DNA of 64,000 nt from CAYTLW01 sp964438735 (lineage in GTDB: Bacteria; Myxococcota_A; UBA9042): NCBI GenBank assembly GCA_964438735.1, contig CAYTLW010000025.1, positions 12,317 through 76,316 on the forward strand, read 5' to 3'. The notes below the pieces were generated by a model, which did no database searches, was not told the origin of the DNA, and saw only the letters and a list, made by a program, of their open reading frames with translations. Each line of letters starts with the position of its first letter. Within the stretch, counting starts at the first letter, position 1. This document shows, in pieces, positions 1 to 7,570 of this stretch. A program made the position numbers and the translations under genes.

Positions 1-1185
1 GCAGCCGTCGGCGGTGCAGGGGGGGCCGTCGTCGCAGCCGGGCCCGGCGCCGCCGGCGCACTTGCCGGCCTTGCACTTGTCGCCGGCGGTGCAGGCGTCG
101 CCGTCGTCGCAGGCGTGGGTATTGTCGGCATGGGTACAGCCCTTGACCACGTGGCAGCCGTCGTCGGTGCAGGCGTTGTTGTCGTCGCAGGATTTCGCCA
201 GTCCCGGCACGCAGCTGCCGTTGTTGCAGGCGTCGTCTTCGGTGCAGACGTTGCCGTCGGAGCAGGCGCCGCTGTTGTTGGTGTGGGCGCAGCCCTTGAG
301 CTTGTCGCAGCTGTCGTCGGTGCAGGGGTTGCCGTCGCCGCAGTCCACGGCGCTGCCCGCTTTGCAACTGCCGGCTTCGCAGGCATCGCCCGCGGTGCAG
401 ACATCGCCGTCGTCGCAGGGCGCGGTGTTGTTGTCATTTGCGCAGCCGGCGGCCTTGTCGCAGCTGTCGTCGGTGCAGGGGTCATCGTCGTTGCAGTCGA
501 GCGCCTTGCCGGCCGCGCAGACGCCACCGACGCAGCCGTCGCCGCTGGTACAGGCGTCGCCGTCGTCGCAAGCGGCCGTGTTGGGCGCGTGCACGCAGCC
601 TTTGAGCTCGTCGCAGCTGTCATCGGTGCAGCCGTTGTCGTCCTCGCAGACCTTGGCCGTGCCCGGCTTGCAGGCGCCGTCGCCGCAGATGTCGCCTTCG
701 GTGCAGGCGTCGCCATCATCGCAGCCTGTCTGGTTGGCGACCGAAGCGCAGCCTTTGGCAGGGTCGCAGGCGTCGCTGGTGCAGGGGTTGTTGTCGTCGC
801 ACGTCACCGCGGTGCCGGCGCAGGAGCCGCCGCTGCAGACGTCGGCCTGGGTGCAGGCGTTGCCGTCGGTGCAGGCGCTGCCGTTGGCGGCGGCCTTTTC
901 GCTGCAGGTGCCGTCGGACTTGCAGAACGCGACCTGGCAGATGGTGGTGGAAGCGGGACATTTGCTGTCGTCGCCTCCGCATCCGCCGGGCTGGTTGAGG
1001 GCGTCGCCAGCGCGATCGGCATCGAGCGCGCCGGCGTCCTTGGCGGCGGTGTCGGCGGTCGCGCCAACCACCGGACCGGTGACGGATTGGTCTTCGCCGC
1101 ATGTCGCCAGGAGTGGGAGGCAGGCGAGGCAGAGGATAGTGTGCAGGATAGATGGACGGAGTGTCTTGATTTTGGCGAGTTTCAT
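1..1185 (-). CDS. Cysteine-rich repeat lipoprotein, C-terminus beyond window
   Basis: This is a secreted, probably lipid-anchored surface protein of unknown function. It reads open for 395 codons from ATG at 1185 to the window edge, so its C-terminus is missing. A strong AGGAGG lies six bases upstream of the ATG. The N-terminus is a lipoprotein signal with a lipobox-like L-A-T-C around residue 30. After a short linker come repeated units of about 40 residues, built on motifs such as CDDGDACT, CTDDSCD and KGC, each with about six cysteines and many Asp. Related units recur in the proteins at 19854 and 33180. Asp-rich, Cys-rich repeats of this kind occur in many hypothetical surface proteins of Myxococcota; calcium binding and disulfide stabilisation are inferences. 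The long open frames on the opposite strand are shadows of the repeats. Confidence 0.85.
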   Translation of the reverse strand, partial: MKLAKIKTLRPSILHTILCLACLPLLATCGEDQSVTGPVVGATADTAAKDAGALDADRAGDALNQPGGCGGDDSKCPASTTICQVAFCKSDGTCSEKAAANGSACTDGNACTQADVCSGGSCAGTAVTCDDNNPCTSDACDPAKGCASVANQTGCDDGDACTEGDICGDGACKPGTAKVCEDDNGCTDDSCDELKGCVHAPNTAACDDGDACTSGDGCVGGVCAAGKALDCNDDDPCTDDSCDKAAGCANDNNTAPCDDGDVCTAGDACEAGSCKAGSAVDCGDGNPCTDDSCDKLKGCAHTNNSGACSDGNVCTEDDACNNGSCVPGLAKSCDDNNACTDDGCHVVKGCTHADNTHACDDGDACTAGDKCKAGKCAGGAGPGCDDGPPCTADGC

Positions 1186-1328
1186 GGCTGGCCTCCTGGT
1201 TGGAGGGTAGCGGACCCGGGTGGTCGGGGCCAAAATTGTGGGCGCGGCCGGGGACGCCCGCTGGCCAACTCCGCTTCGCTCCGTCTCGCCTCTGGCTCGG
1301 GGCGAGGACGCCGGCGCTCCTTTTGCTG

Positions 1329-1907
1329 TCACGGACTCGGTACGACGCCTCTCTGTATCAGGTGGACGGTAACCTGCGACACCGCGTCATCCGGCTCCCA
1401 GCGCGAGGTGTCGATCCGCACATCCGGCCCAATCGGCGCCTCGTAGGGTGCATCGATGCCAGTGAAGTCATGGAGGAGTCCCGCGCGGGCCTTCTTGTAC
1501 AGACCCTTGGGATCGCGTGCCTCGGCCACGTCCAGGGGACAGTCGACGTGGATCTCGATGAAGGGCAGGGCGGCTTCGTTGCATAGCGCGCGGGCAGCCG
1601 ATCGACCTGCGCGGTAGGGGCTGATCAGGCTGACCACCACGACGCTGCCGGCCACGGCGAGATCTCGGGCGGCCCTCGCCACGCGTCGGACGTTTTCGGC
1701 CCGATCGTCTGGCGAGAATCCGAGGTCCTTGCACAATCCCTTGCGCACATCGTCGCCGTCGAATCCGGCCGCCGGGACGTTGTGGTGCCGCAACCACGTC
1801 AGGATGCCTGCGGCGGTGGTCGTCTTGCCGCTGGCCGACAGCCCGGTGAGCCACACCACGGCGCCGCGATGTGCTCCTGCCGTCGAATCCGCGTCGGGTT
1901 TCTGCAT
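1329..1907 (-). CDS. cysC: Adenylyl-sulfate (APS) kinase
   Basis: A 192-residue cytoplasmic kinase that phosphorylates APS with ATP to form PAPS, the universal sulfuryl donor. The length fits the CysC family (about 200). Visible marks are the P-loop GLSASGKTT near residue 21, the FDGDDVRKGL segment, the DRAENVRRVA signature, the SLISPYRAGR segment and RDPKGLYKKARAG near residue 130. The P-loop has Ala where many homologues have Gly (GLSGSGKTT). ATG at 1907 gives a full domain, though no good Shine-Dalgarno precedes it. No ATP sulfurylase or PAPS reductase lies nearby; instead a sulfotransferase is transcribed divergently from 2075. The context suggests PAPS supply for sulfation rather than sulfate assimilation. 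Confidence 0.95.
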   Translation of the reverse strand: MQKPDADSTAGAHRGAVVWLTGLSASGKTTTAAGILTWLRHHNVPAAGFDGDDVRKGLCKDLGFSPDDRAENVRRVARAARDLAVAGSVVVVSLISPYRAGRSAARALCNEAALPFIEIHVDCPLDVAEARDPKGLYKKARAGLLHDFTGIDAPYEAPIGPDVRIDTSRWEPDDAVSQVTVHLIQRGVVPSP

Positions 1908-2074
1908 GGAGTCGGACGCTACTTCGGGGCCTGAGACGGGTCAACGCGGGTCGAACGGGTTGTGCGCGCCGCCGCGCCCTCCCTCGCTGCGCCGCAGGCC
2001 AGGTGCTAGCATTCGCCGACCTGTGCCGGAACGCACAGGCAGAGGAACCTCCCAAGCCAGGCCGGTCCCCGAAG

Positions 2075-2959
2075 ATGGCTCACCCCATACTGCTCCATGT
2101 TGGCTACGGCAGGACGGCGACCACGGCGTTTCAGGCGGCGGTGTTTCCGCAGATTCCTGGCGTGACCTACTTCGACAGGCTCGCCCCGCTGCGCATGTAT
2201 ACGCGCACGGGTCGGCGAACCCACCTGCAGGCGTTGCTGACCGAGCTGGCCGGGGCGGAGGCGGCGGATCGGCCCATGTTCTTCACCGACGAGGGCCTGC
2301 TCCATTTCGACTGTCTGTGGCAGGTGGCGCGCATCCGGGAGGTGCTCCCGCAGGCGCACATCCTGCTGACGCTGCGCTCGCAGCCCGACCTGCTGCTGTC
2401 GCTCTATCGCAAGCGGGTCACCTACGGCGACGAGACGCGCGGTCTGGAGCGCTACCTGTTCATGGAGCGCTATCGCTTGATCGGCTGGCTGTCCTACGTC
2501 GAGCGCGTTCGGTATCTGCGAGAGGTCTTCGACGGCCGGGTGACGGTTTGCTTCTTCGAGGAGTACACCCGCGACCTGCGGCCCTTCCTGGGCCAGCTGT
2601 GTGATGTCCTCGATCTGGCGCTGGACGAGTCGGCCGTGGCGGCCCTGACCGAACGCGCCGAGGCGGCCTTGGCGGGGTTGTCTGCGCACGAGCGCAATCC
2701 GTCCCTGGCCACGCTCTTCGACCCGGTGCGCGTGCTCAATCGCAGCGGTCTGGGGCTGCGCCTCAAGCGCCACCTGCCGACGCAGCTGTTGCGGCTGGAT
2801 GGGGCGGCGCACGCCAGGCTCCAGACGGCGGATCGACGGCGCAAGGCGGCGCAGCGGGCGGCGATCCTGGCCGAGATTGGCGACGTCTTCAAACAGCAGA
2901 ATATGCGCCTGGCGCAGGAGCTGGGTCGCTCGTTGCCGGAGGCTTATACGGACTGGTAG
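2075..2959 (+). CDS. PAPS-dependent sulfotransferase family protein
   Basis: A 294-residue protein that probably transfers the sulfuryl group of PAPS to an unidentified acceptor such as a sugar or lipid. Two family motifs are visible. The N-terminal HVGYGRTATTAFQ (residues 7-19) matches the 5'-phosphosulfate binding loop, with Arg-Thr in place of the commoner Lys-Thr/Gly-Thr. LRSQPDLLLSLYRK, near residue 110, matches the 3'-phosphate binding segment. ATG at 2075 was chosen because it places the PSB loop at the N-terminus as in the family; the longer reading from 1871 runs antisense into the APS kinase. The gene is divergent from cysC with about 170 bases between, and ends 42 bases from the convergent amidohydrolase. 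The acceptor cannot be inferred from sequence. Confidence 0.85.
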   Translation: MAHPILLHVGYGRTATTAFQAAVFPQIPGVTYFDRLAPLRMYTRTGRRTHLQALLTELAGAEAADRPMFFTDEGLLHFDCLWQVARIREVLPQAHILLTLRSQPDLLLSLYRKRVTYGDETRGLERYLFMERYRLIGWLSYVERVRYLREVFDGRVTVCFFEEYTRDLRPFLGQLCDVLDLALDESAVAALTERAEAALAGLSAHERNPSLATLFDPVRVLNRSGLGLRLKRHLPTQLLRLDGAAHARLQTADRRRKAAQRAAILAEIGDVFKQQNMRLAQELGRSLPEAYTDW

Positions 2960-3001
2960 CGCAATCCCGCCATCGCGCCCCACGTGCTGCCCTGGCTGGA
3001 C

Positions 3002-4837
3002 CTATCTCGGCATGAACATCACGCTCACGATGCGGTTGCCCTTGACCCGGTAGACCGCGATGGCCCGCACATAGGGCTTGCCGCCGATGCCGCTGACCAG
3101 CTCGTGATCGATGACGACGTCGCCTTGGGCGATGCGCTTGACGATGCGGCAGTTCAACTTCGGGCTCTTCTTGAACATCTTGCCGTAGATCTTGCGCATG
3201 GCCTCGATGCCGTCGGCGACCACCTTGCCGCTCGGGTACGCCGTCAGCTTCGCGTCGGCGCTGTACCAGCCCAGGAAGGCCTCCAGGTCGCGCGCGTTGT
3301 AGGCGTCCAGCTGCCGATCCACCACCCACTCGGCGTTGGGGGGCAGCACACCCTCGGGCACCAGGGGCTTGCCGCCTTTGACCACCAGCCAGGGGTCGGC
3401 CAGGCGCCCGATGTCGCTCAAGGGGTCGCCGTCGACCACCAGCATGTCGGCCTTGTTTCCGGGCAGCAGGGTGCCGAAGTCCGGCTCGCGGGCGAAGACC
3501 CGGGCGCCGTGGTTGGTGGCCGTGATGAGCACGTCGCGGGGGCTCAGGCCGGCGTCGACCATGGCCGCCAGCTCGCGGTGGATGGAGGGGCCGTGCAGGG
3601 TGCCGATATTGCCCGCGTCCGTGCCGGCGGCGACCAGTACACCGGCCTTGTGCAGGGCCACCAGGTTGCCGTTCATGATGGGCCTGGCGGTCTCCCAGCG
3701 AGCGGTTCGACGGGCGATGCCGGTCTTCGGGATCAGGTCACCCAGCACCTGGCGCTCATGCCAGGAGGCCACGGCCATGGGGTCGCCGAAGCGCACCTCG
3801 GCGTCATGGCGATGCTGGCCGTTGCCCAACACGGCGGCGTAGCCCTGGATCACCAACAGGGTCGGCACGTAGAGCACCTGCTTGTCGACCAGGAGCTTGA
3901 TGAACGCCTCGTCCACGGGCACATCCCAGACGCTATGCACCAGGATGTCGGCGCCGGCCAGGACCGACGCCCGGGCGGCTTCCAGCTGCGTGGCGTGCAC
4001 GGCGACCCGCACACCGGCGGCGTGGGACTCGGCGATCACCTCCTTGAGCAAGGCCAGGCCGCGCGGGATGGGGTTGTCCTTGTTGACGATGAACCAGACC
4101 TTGATGAGGTCGGGCTTGTGGGCCAGCTGTTTCTTGACCAGCTCGCGTCCGGCTGCCGGGTTGTCGGCACGGATGATGGGCGGATCGCCCTTGTCCAGCT
4201 GGGGTCGGCTGACCGTGGAGATGAGCGGCCCGGCCACAGCGACGCGGGGGGCCAGTGCGTTGCTGCGGGCCTTGTCGCGAATCTCGAAGTTCCAGAATGG
4301 CCCGCCGACGTCGATGACCGCGGTGATGCCGCTGGCCAGGTAGCGACGGAAGGTCGTCTCCAGCGCCTCGTGCATGTCGGACAGCTCGTCGTCGTAGGGT
4401 TTGATGGCGCGCAGGTCGGTCACGTCCGGGCGGGTATGCAATCCGCCGGACTGGAAGAAGTGCACGTGCGCGTCGACGAGTCCCGGCACGATCCAGCGGC
4501 CAGAGAGGTCCACACGGGTCGCGGTCGGCGGGATCGGCACCTTGTCTGCCGGACCAGCGGCCTGGATGCGGTCGCCCTTGACCAGGACCACGGCGTTGGG
4601 GACCGGGTCGGCGCCGGTTCCGTCGAAGAGGGTGCCGCCGACCCAGGCGGTGAGCGTGGCGGTGGCAGGTGGCTGGCGGGGCGGCGGGACGTTGGGTTCG
4701 GCGGGTTTGTCCGGCGGGGTCTCGGTTTGCGTGGGGGTTGGGGTCTGCGTTTGGGTCTGGGTGGTGGGGCGGTCGCAGGCGATGCATAGGAGGACGGCGA
4801 GGACGGCGATGACCGGTGTGATGGCGCGGCGGGACAT
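3002..4837 (-). CDS. Amidohydrolase-family lipoprotein with C-terminal NTF2/SnoaL-like domain
   Basis: A 611-residue exported hydrolase of unknown substrate. ATG at 4837 follows GGAGGT with a short spacer. The signal ends in a lipobox (LCIAC, residues about 16-20), then a Thr/Pro/Gln-rich linker. The metal-dependent amidohydrolase barrel follows, with the HxH of VDAHVHFF near residue 125, a candidate bridging Lys in DLIKVWF, His in VAVHATQ and ILVHSVWD, and the final metal Asp in AAGTDAGN. The GNKADMLVVDGDP segment is typical of imidazolonepropionase/prolidase-like members. The last ~110 residues, with YNARDLEAFLGWYSADAKLTAYPSG broken here for length, look like an NTF2-like fold as in SnoaL proteins. 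This fusion is uncommon. All metal ligands appear present, so activity is likely. Confidence 0.88.
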   Translation of the reverse strand: MSRRAITPVIAVLAVLLCIACDRPTTQTQTQTPTPTQTETPPDKPAEPNVPPPRQPPATATLTAWVGGTLFDGTGADPVPNAVVLVKGDRIQAAGPADKVPIPPTATRVDLSGRWIVPGLVDAHVHFFQSGGLHTRPDVTDLRAIKPYDDELSDMHEALETTFRRYLASGITAVIDVGGPFWNFEIRDKARSNALAPRVAVAGPLISTVSRPQLDKGDPPIIRADNPAAGRELVKKQLAHKPDLIKVWFIVNKDNPIPRGLALLKEVIAESHAAGVRVAVHATQLEAARASVLAGADILVHSVWDVPVDEAFIKLLVDKQVLYVPTLLVIQGYAAVLGNGQHRHDAEVRFGDPMAVASWHERQVLGDLIPKTGIARRTARWETARPIMNGNLVALHKAGVLVAAGTDAGNIGTLHGPSIHRELAAMVDAGLSPRDVLITATNHGARVFAREPDFGTLLPGNKADMLVVDGDPLSDIGRLADPWLVVKGGKPLVPEGVLPPNAEWVVDRQLDAYNARDLEAFLGWYSADAKLTAYPSGKVVADGIEAMRKIYGKMFKKSPKLNCRIVKRIAQGDVVIDHELVSGIGGKPYVRAIAVYRVKGNRIVSVMFMPR

Positions 4838-4929
4838 GGGACCTCCAAGACTGGATTGCGGCTGAATCGAGGCTGCTTGCAATCCGCCTGTTTTGTCCAG
4901 GGTGTGGCGCGCGCGGTCGAATCCGGCCG

Positions 4930-5718
4930 TTACGGAGGCAGCACTTTGGGTGGCGCCGGCACGAAGAGGTTCGTGTCGCCGGCGATGTTGCTGTGATTGT
5001 CCAGCAGCAGGTTGCCTTTGGCGCTGATCTTGGCGCCGCCCTGACCGACCATGCCCCAGTGGCTCTGGGCCAGCAGGTTGCCTTCCACGGTGGCGCTGAC
5101 AGTGCCGTCGAGCAGCAGCGCCGCGCGGGGTGCCTTTGCGACCACGCTGCGCCGCAAGGACATGGTTCCGCCGCCGTGTACGACGATGCCATCGCCCAGT
5201 TGGATCTTCTTGGGTGGATCACCAGGTTTGCGGCTTGCATCTTCGACCACGAAGTCGGCCATCGCGGTGTCGATGATGACGACCTGGTCCATGGCGGCAT
5301 CCGAGTCGGTGAATGAAGCACCAGCCGAGTGATTGGCCAGCAGCCTGAGACTGGTCAACTCGATGGTCCCCAGGCAGTCGTATGCCGTCACCGCGGTGCC
5401 GTAGGAGCCGTGCTTCAGACCCGGCAGGGTGCGGGCCACGACAGTGCCGACCAGCGAGCCGCCGTGTGTCCGGTCAAACGCCACCCCGATGAATCGATTG
5501 TCCAGCACGCGACTGCCCACCGCGTGCAGCGTCGCGCCCCCACCGGCGGCGAAACCGCCACCGCCGACCGGATCGCCCTCGGCGGCGCGGGTACCGTCGA
5601 CCAGGAGTCCGGCAACCCGAAGCTCCGAGCCCGGCTGGAAGACGGCCACGCCGTAGAGGCGATTGTCTGTCACCCGGCCGCCCCGTATCCGGGCCAGGGC
5701 GCCGTTGGCCACCAGCAC
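4930..5718 (-). CDS. Beta-helix lipoprotein, C-terminal part after a frameshift
   Basis: This 262-residue reading is the continuation of the beta-helix protein at 5670-7529, in a different frame. Its first residues (VLVANGALARIRGG) match the expected next rung of the upstream helix, whereas the upstream frame at the same bases gives APACWWPTAPW, a non-homologous tail. The switch lies near 5735-5760; restoring one base would give an uninterrupted rung. The reading shows the same short repeated rungs (LxVxGLLVDGTRA, RVLDNRFIGVAF) as the parent and ends with a long rung near LFVPAPPKVLPP, as does the paralogue at 7571. It has no signal peptide or convincing ribosome site, so it is best read as the 3' part of one gene, or of a pseudogene if the frameshift is real. 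Confidence 0.75.
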   Translation of the reverse strand: MLVANGALARIRGGRVTDNRLYGVAVFQPGSELRVAGLLVDGTRAAEGDPVGGGGFAAGGGATLHAVGSRVLDNRFIGVAFDRTHGGSLVGTVVARTLPGLKHGSYGTAVTAYDCLGTIELTSLRLLANHSAGASFTDSDAAMDQVVIIDTAMADFVVEDASRKPGDPPKKIQLGDGIVVHGGGTMSLRRSVVAKAPRAALLLDGTVSATVEGNLLAQSHWGMVGQGGAKISAKGNLLLDNHSNIAGDTNLFVPAPPKVLPP

Positions 5719-7529
5719 GCCGGAGCCGAACGCGCCCTTGGCGGCGGTGCCGCGGGTGCCGTGTACAGGCCAGTGCCCAGGGCGCCATCGGAGACCTGTT
5801 CGCGGGTGCCGTCGATGATCAGGCCCCGGGCATCCAACGTGCTGCCGGTGCCGGAGACGTCCAGACCACGGGTCCGGTTGCCCGAAAGGCGAACGCCGCG
5901 CAACGTCGCGGTGCAGCCTTCGGCCACGATCATGCCGAAGCCCCAGCGCCCGTCGACCATGGCCAGGGTGCCATCGACCAGCAGGCCCGTCGCGGCGACC
6001 TTTGAGTTGACGCTCAGGTGCACGCCAGATCCACGATTGCCGTGGCTGCGACTGCTGCGCAGGGTGCCGGTGGCGCCTTCGGTCAGGACGATTCCATAGC
6101 CGAAGAGATCGTCTGTCTTGCGGGCGCGGGTGCTGTCCACCAGCAGCGAAGTCGCCTCCAAATAGGTGCCCGCATCCCGCACGAAGACGCCGGCGGTGCG
6201 GGCCTGGCGGACCCGGACTCGCAGGACTTCGGTCTCGGCGCCTCCGCGCAAAAAGAGGCCGATGCCCGCTTCGCCGCCTGGCAACGCATCGACCGCTTCG
6301 ATCAACGCATCGGTCACCTTCACCACGGCGTTCTGGGCCCAGATGCCGAAGCCAGTGGTGCCGTGGATCCAGACCCTTTCCAGGTGCACGGGCCGGCTGC
6401 CGTTGTTGATCACCCCGGCCGCGGGCCCGGTCATTTGCACGCCGGCGATCACCACTTCGCCCTTGCCCTTGCCGTGCAGCGTCACTACGGCGCCGCCGAC
6501 CGCGGCCACGATCTTCACCTTGGCCGGGCAGGTGCCGATGAGGGATAGCGCCTTGTCGATGGTCAGGTTCTCCACGTAGTTGCCCGGTGCGATGGCCACC
6601 ACTGCACCCTCGGACGCCAGGGCGATCGCCGCCTGGATGGTGGACAGGGGCGCTTTGATGGTGCCGTTGCCGCCCGGCTTGGCGTTGCCATCGACATGGA
6701 ATACCTCGGCTTTCGGGGGAAGAGTTGGCCAGATGCCGGCGCCGCAGGCTTTGGGATCTGGTTTGCAGGCCACAATCAGGCTGCCCGGCGGCGTGCCGGC
6801 GGCATGCTCGGCGAAGCCAGGGGGACAGGCCCAGGGCACACCCACGTCCATGCAGGGCGCGCTGGCTCCGACGGAGGGCATTTTGCCATCGCCACAGCCC
6901 GGATTGGCCGCCGGGCAGTTCGCGGTCGCGTCGTTTTCGATGCAGAAGCGGGTCTGCATCAGCGCAGGTAGCGTCGCCAGGGCCGGCACCCCCGGCGGCT
7001 GGATGGGCGGGCCCGGAGGCGGAGGCGTCTTGCTCGTGGCCACATCGCTCGTGTGCACGTCGCTTGAGGCCTCACCGCCTGGCGCGCCCACGCCGCCGAG
7101 CACGCAGGCGTTGCCCGGGGCAGCCGGCCATTGCCCGGGCGGGCACCCCGGTTGCGGCTCATCCGCCTCGCACGCTCGAGGTGACGGCATGCATCCGACC
7201 GACATCGCCTGGCAGGGTTTGCCGCCTGCGTCGAGCCAGCGCCAGCACCAACGTGGCTGGCAGGATTGCAGCGACCCCGGCAGGTCGCCTGCACAGTCGG
7301 CTGGACCCACGGCGATGCACGCACCCGGTTCCGGGTCGAAGAACCGACCCGTGGGGCAGCAGGTGCCGTCAGGGTGCAGGCTGGCCGGGGGGCAGTCTGC
7401 GGTGCTGTCGTCTTCGGCTACTGCGCCGCCGCCTGCGTCGCCCTTGTCCGCCGGCGCGGTGCAGGACGCGCAGGTCATGCAAATCAGCGCACATGCCAAC
7501 AACCCCGCTTGCCATGAAGACGTGGTCAT
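5670..7529 (-). CDS. Right-handed beta-helix lipoprotein, N-terminal part (frameshifted at about 5745)
   Basis: A secreted lipoprotein with a cysteine-rich N-terminal region followed by a parallel beta-helix. ATG at 7529 gives a short signal ending in a lipobox (TCASC). TTG at 7574, overlapping the upstream stop as TTGA, is an alternative start that would add 15 residues. Residues about 40-300 carry many Cys-Pro and PGxCxxxG motifs. From about residue 310 a DUF1565/pectate-lyase-like segment begins (FHVDGNAKPGGNGTIKAPLSTIQ), followed by rungs of about 22-26 residues (VHLERVWIHGTTGFGIWAQNAVV style). It is a tandem paralogue of the gene at 7571, and probably follows it in one transcript. The normal frame is lost near 5745 and continues in the reading at 4930-5718. 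Binding or hydrolysis of polysaccharide is only a possibility; no catalytic residues were identified. Confidence 0.85.
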   Translation of the reverse strand: MTTSSWQAGLLACALICMTCASCTAPADKGDAGGGAVAEDDSTADCPPASLHPDGTCCPTGRFFDPEPGACIAVGPADCAGDLPGSLQSCQPRWCWRWLDAGGKPCQAMSVGCMPSPRACEADEPQPGCPPGQWPAAPGNACVLGGVGAPGGEASSDVHTSDVATSKTPPPPGPPIQPPGVPALATLPALMQTRFCIENDATANCPAANPGCGDGKMPSVGASAPCMDVGVPWACPPGFAEHAAGTPPGSLIVACKPDPKACGAGIWPTLPPKAEVFHVDGNAKPGGNGTIKAPLSTIQAAIALASEGAVVAIAPGNYVENLTIDKALSLIGTCPAKVKIVAAVGGAVVTLHGKGKGEVVIAGVQMTGPAAGVINNGSRPVHLERVWIHGTTGFGIWAQNAVVKVTDALIEAVDALPGGEAGIGLFLRGGAETEVLRVRVRQARTAGVFVRDAGTYLEATSLLVDSTRARKTDDLFGYGIVLTEGATGTLRSSRSHGNRGSGVHLSVNSKVAATGLLVDGTLAMVDGRWGFGMIVAEGCTATLRGVRLSGNRTRGLDVSGTGSTLDARGLIIDGTREQVSDGALGTGLYTAPAAPPPRARSAPACWWPTAPWPGYGAAG

Positions 7530-7570
7530 GGCCGATGGTTGCTCGGATTGGGCCGCAACGGCAAGCGGGC

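Noticed and set aside
14..1446. Two long plus-strand frames with Val/Ala- or Ser/Pro-rich protein
   Set aside because: They are antisense to the Cys-rich repeats of the minus-strand lipoprotein and have no ribosome site or motif.
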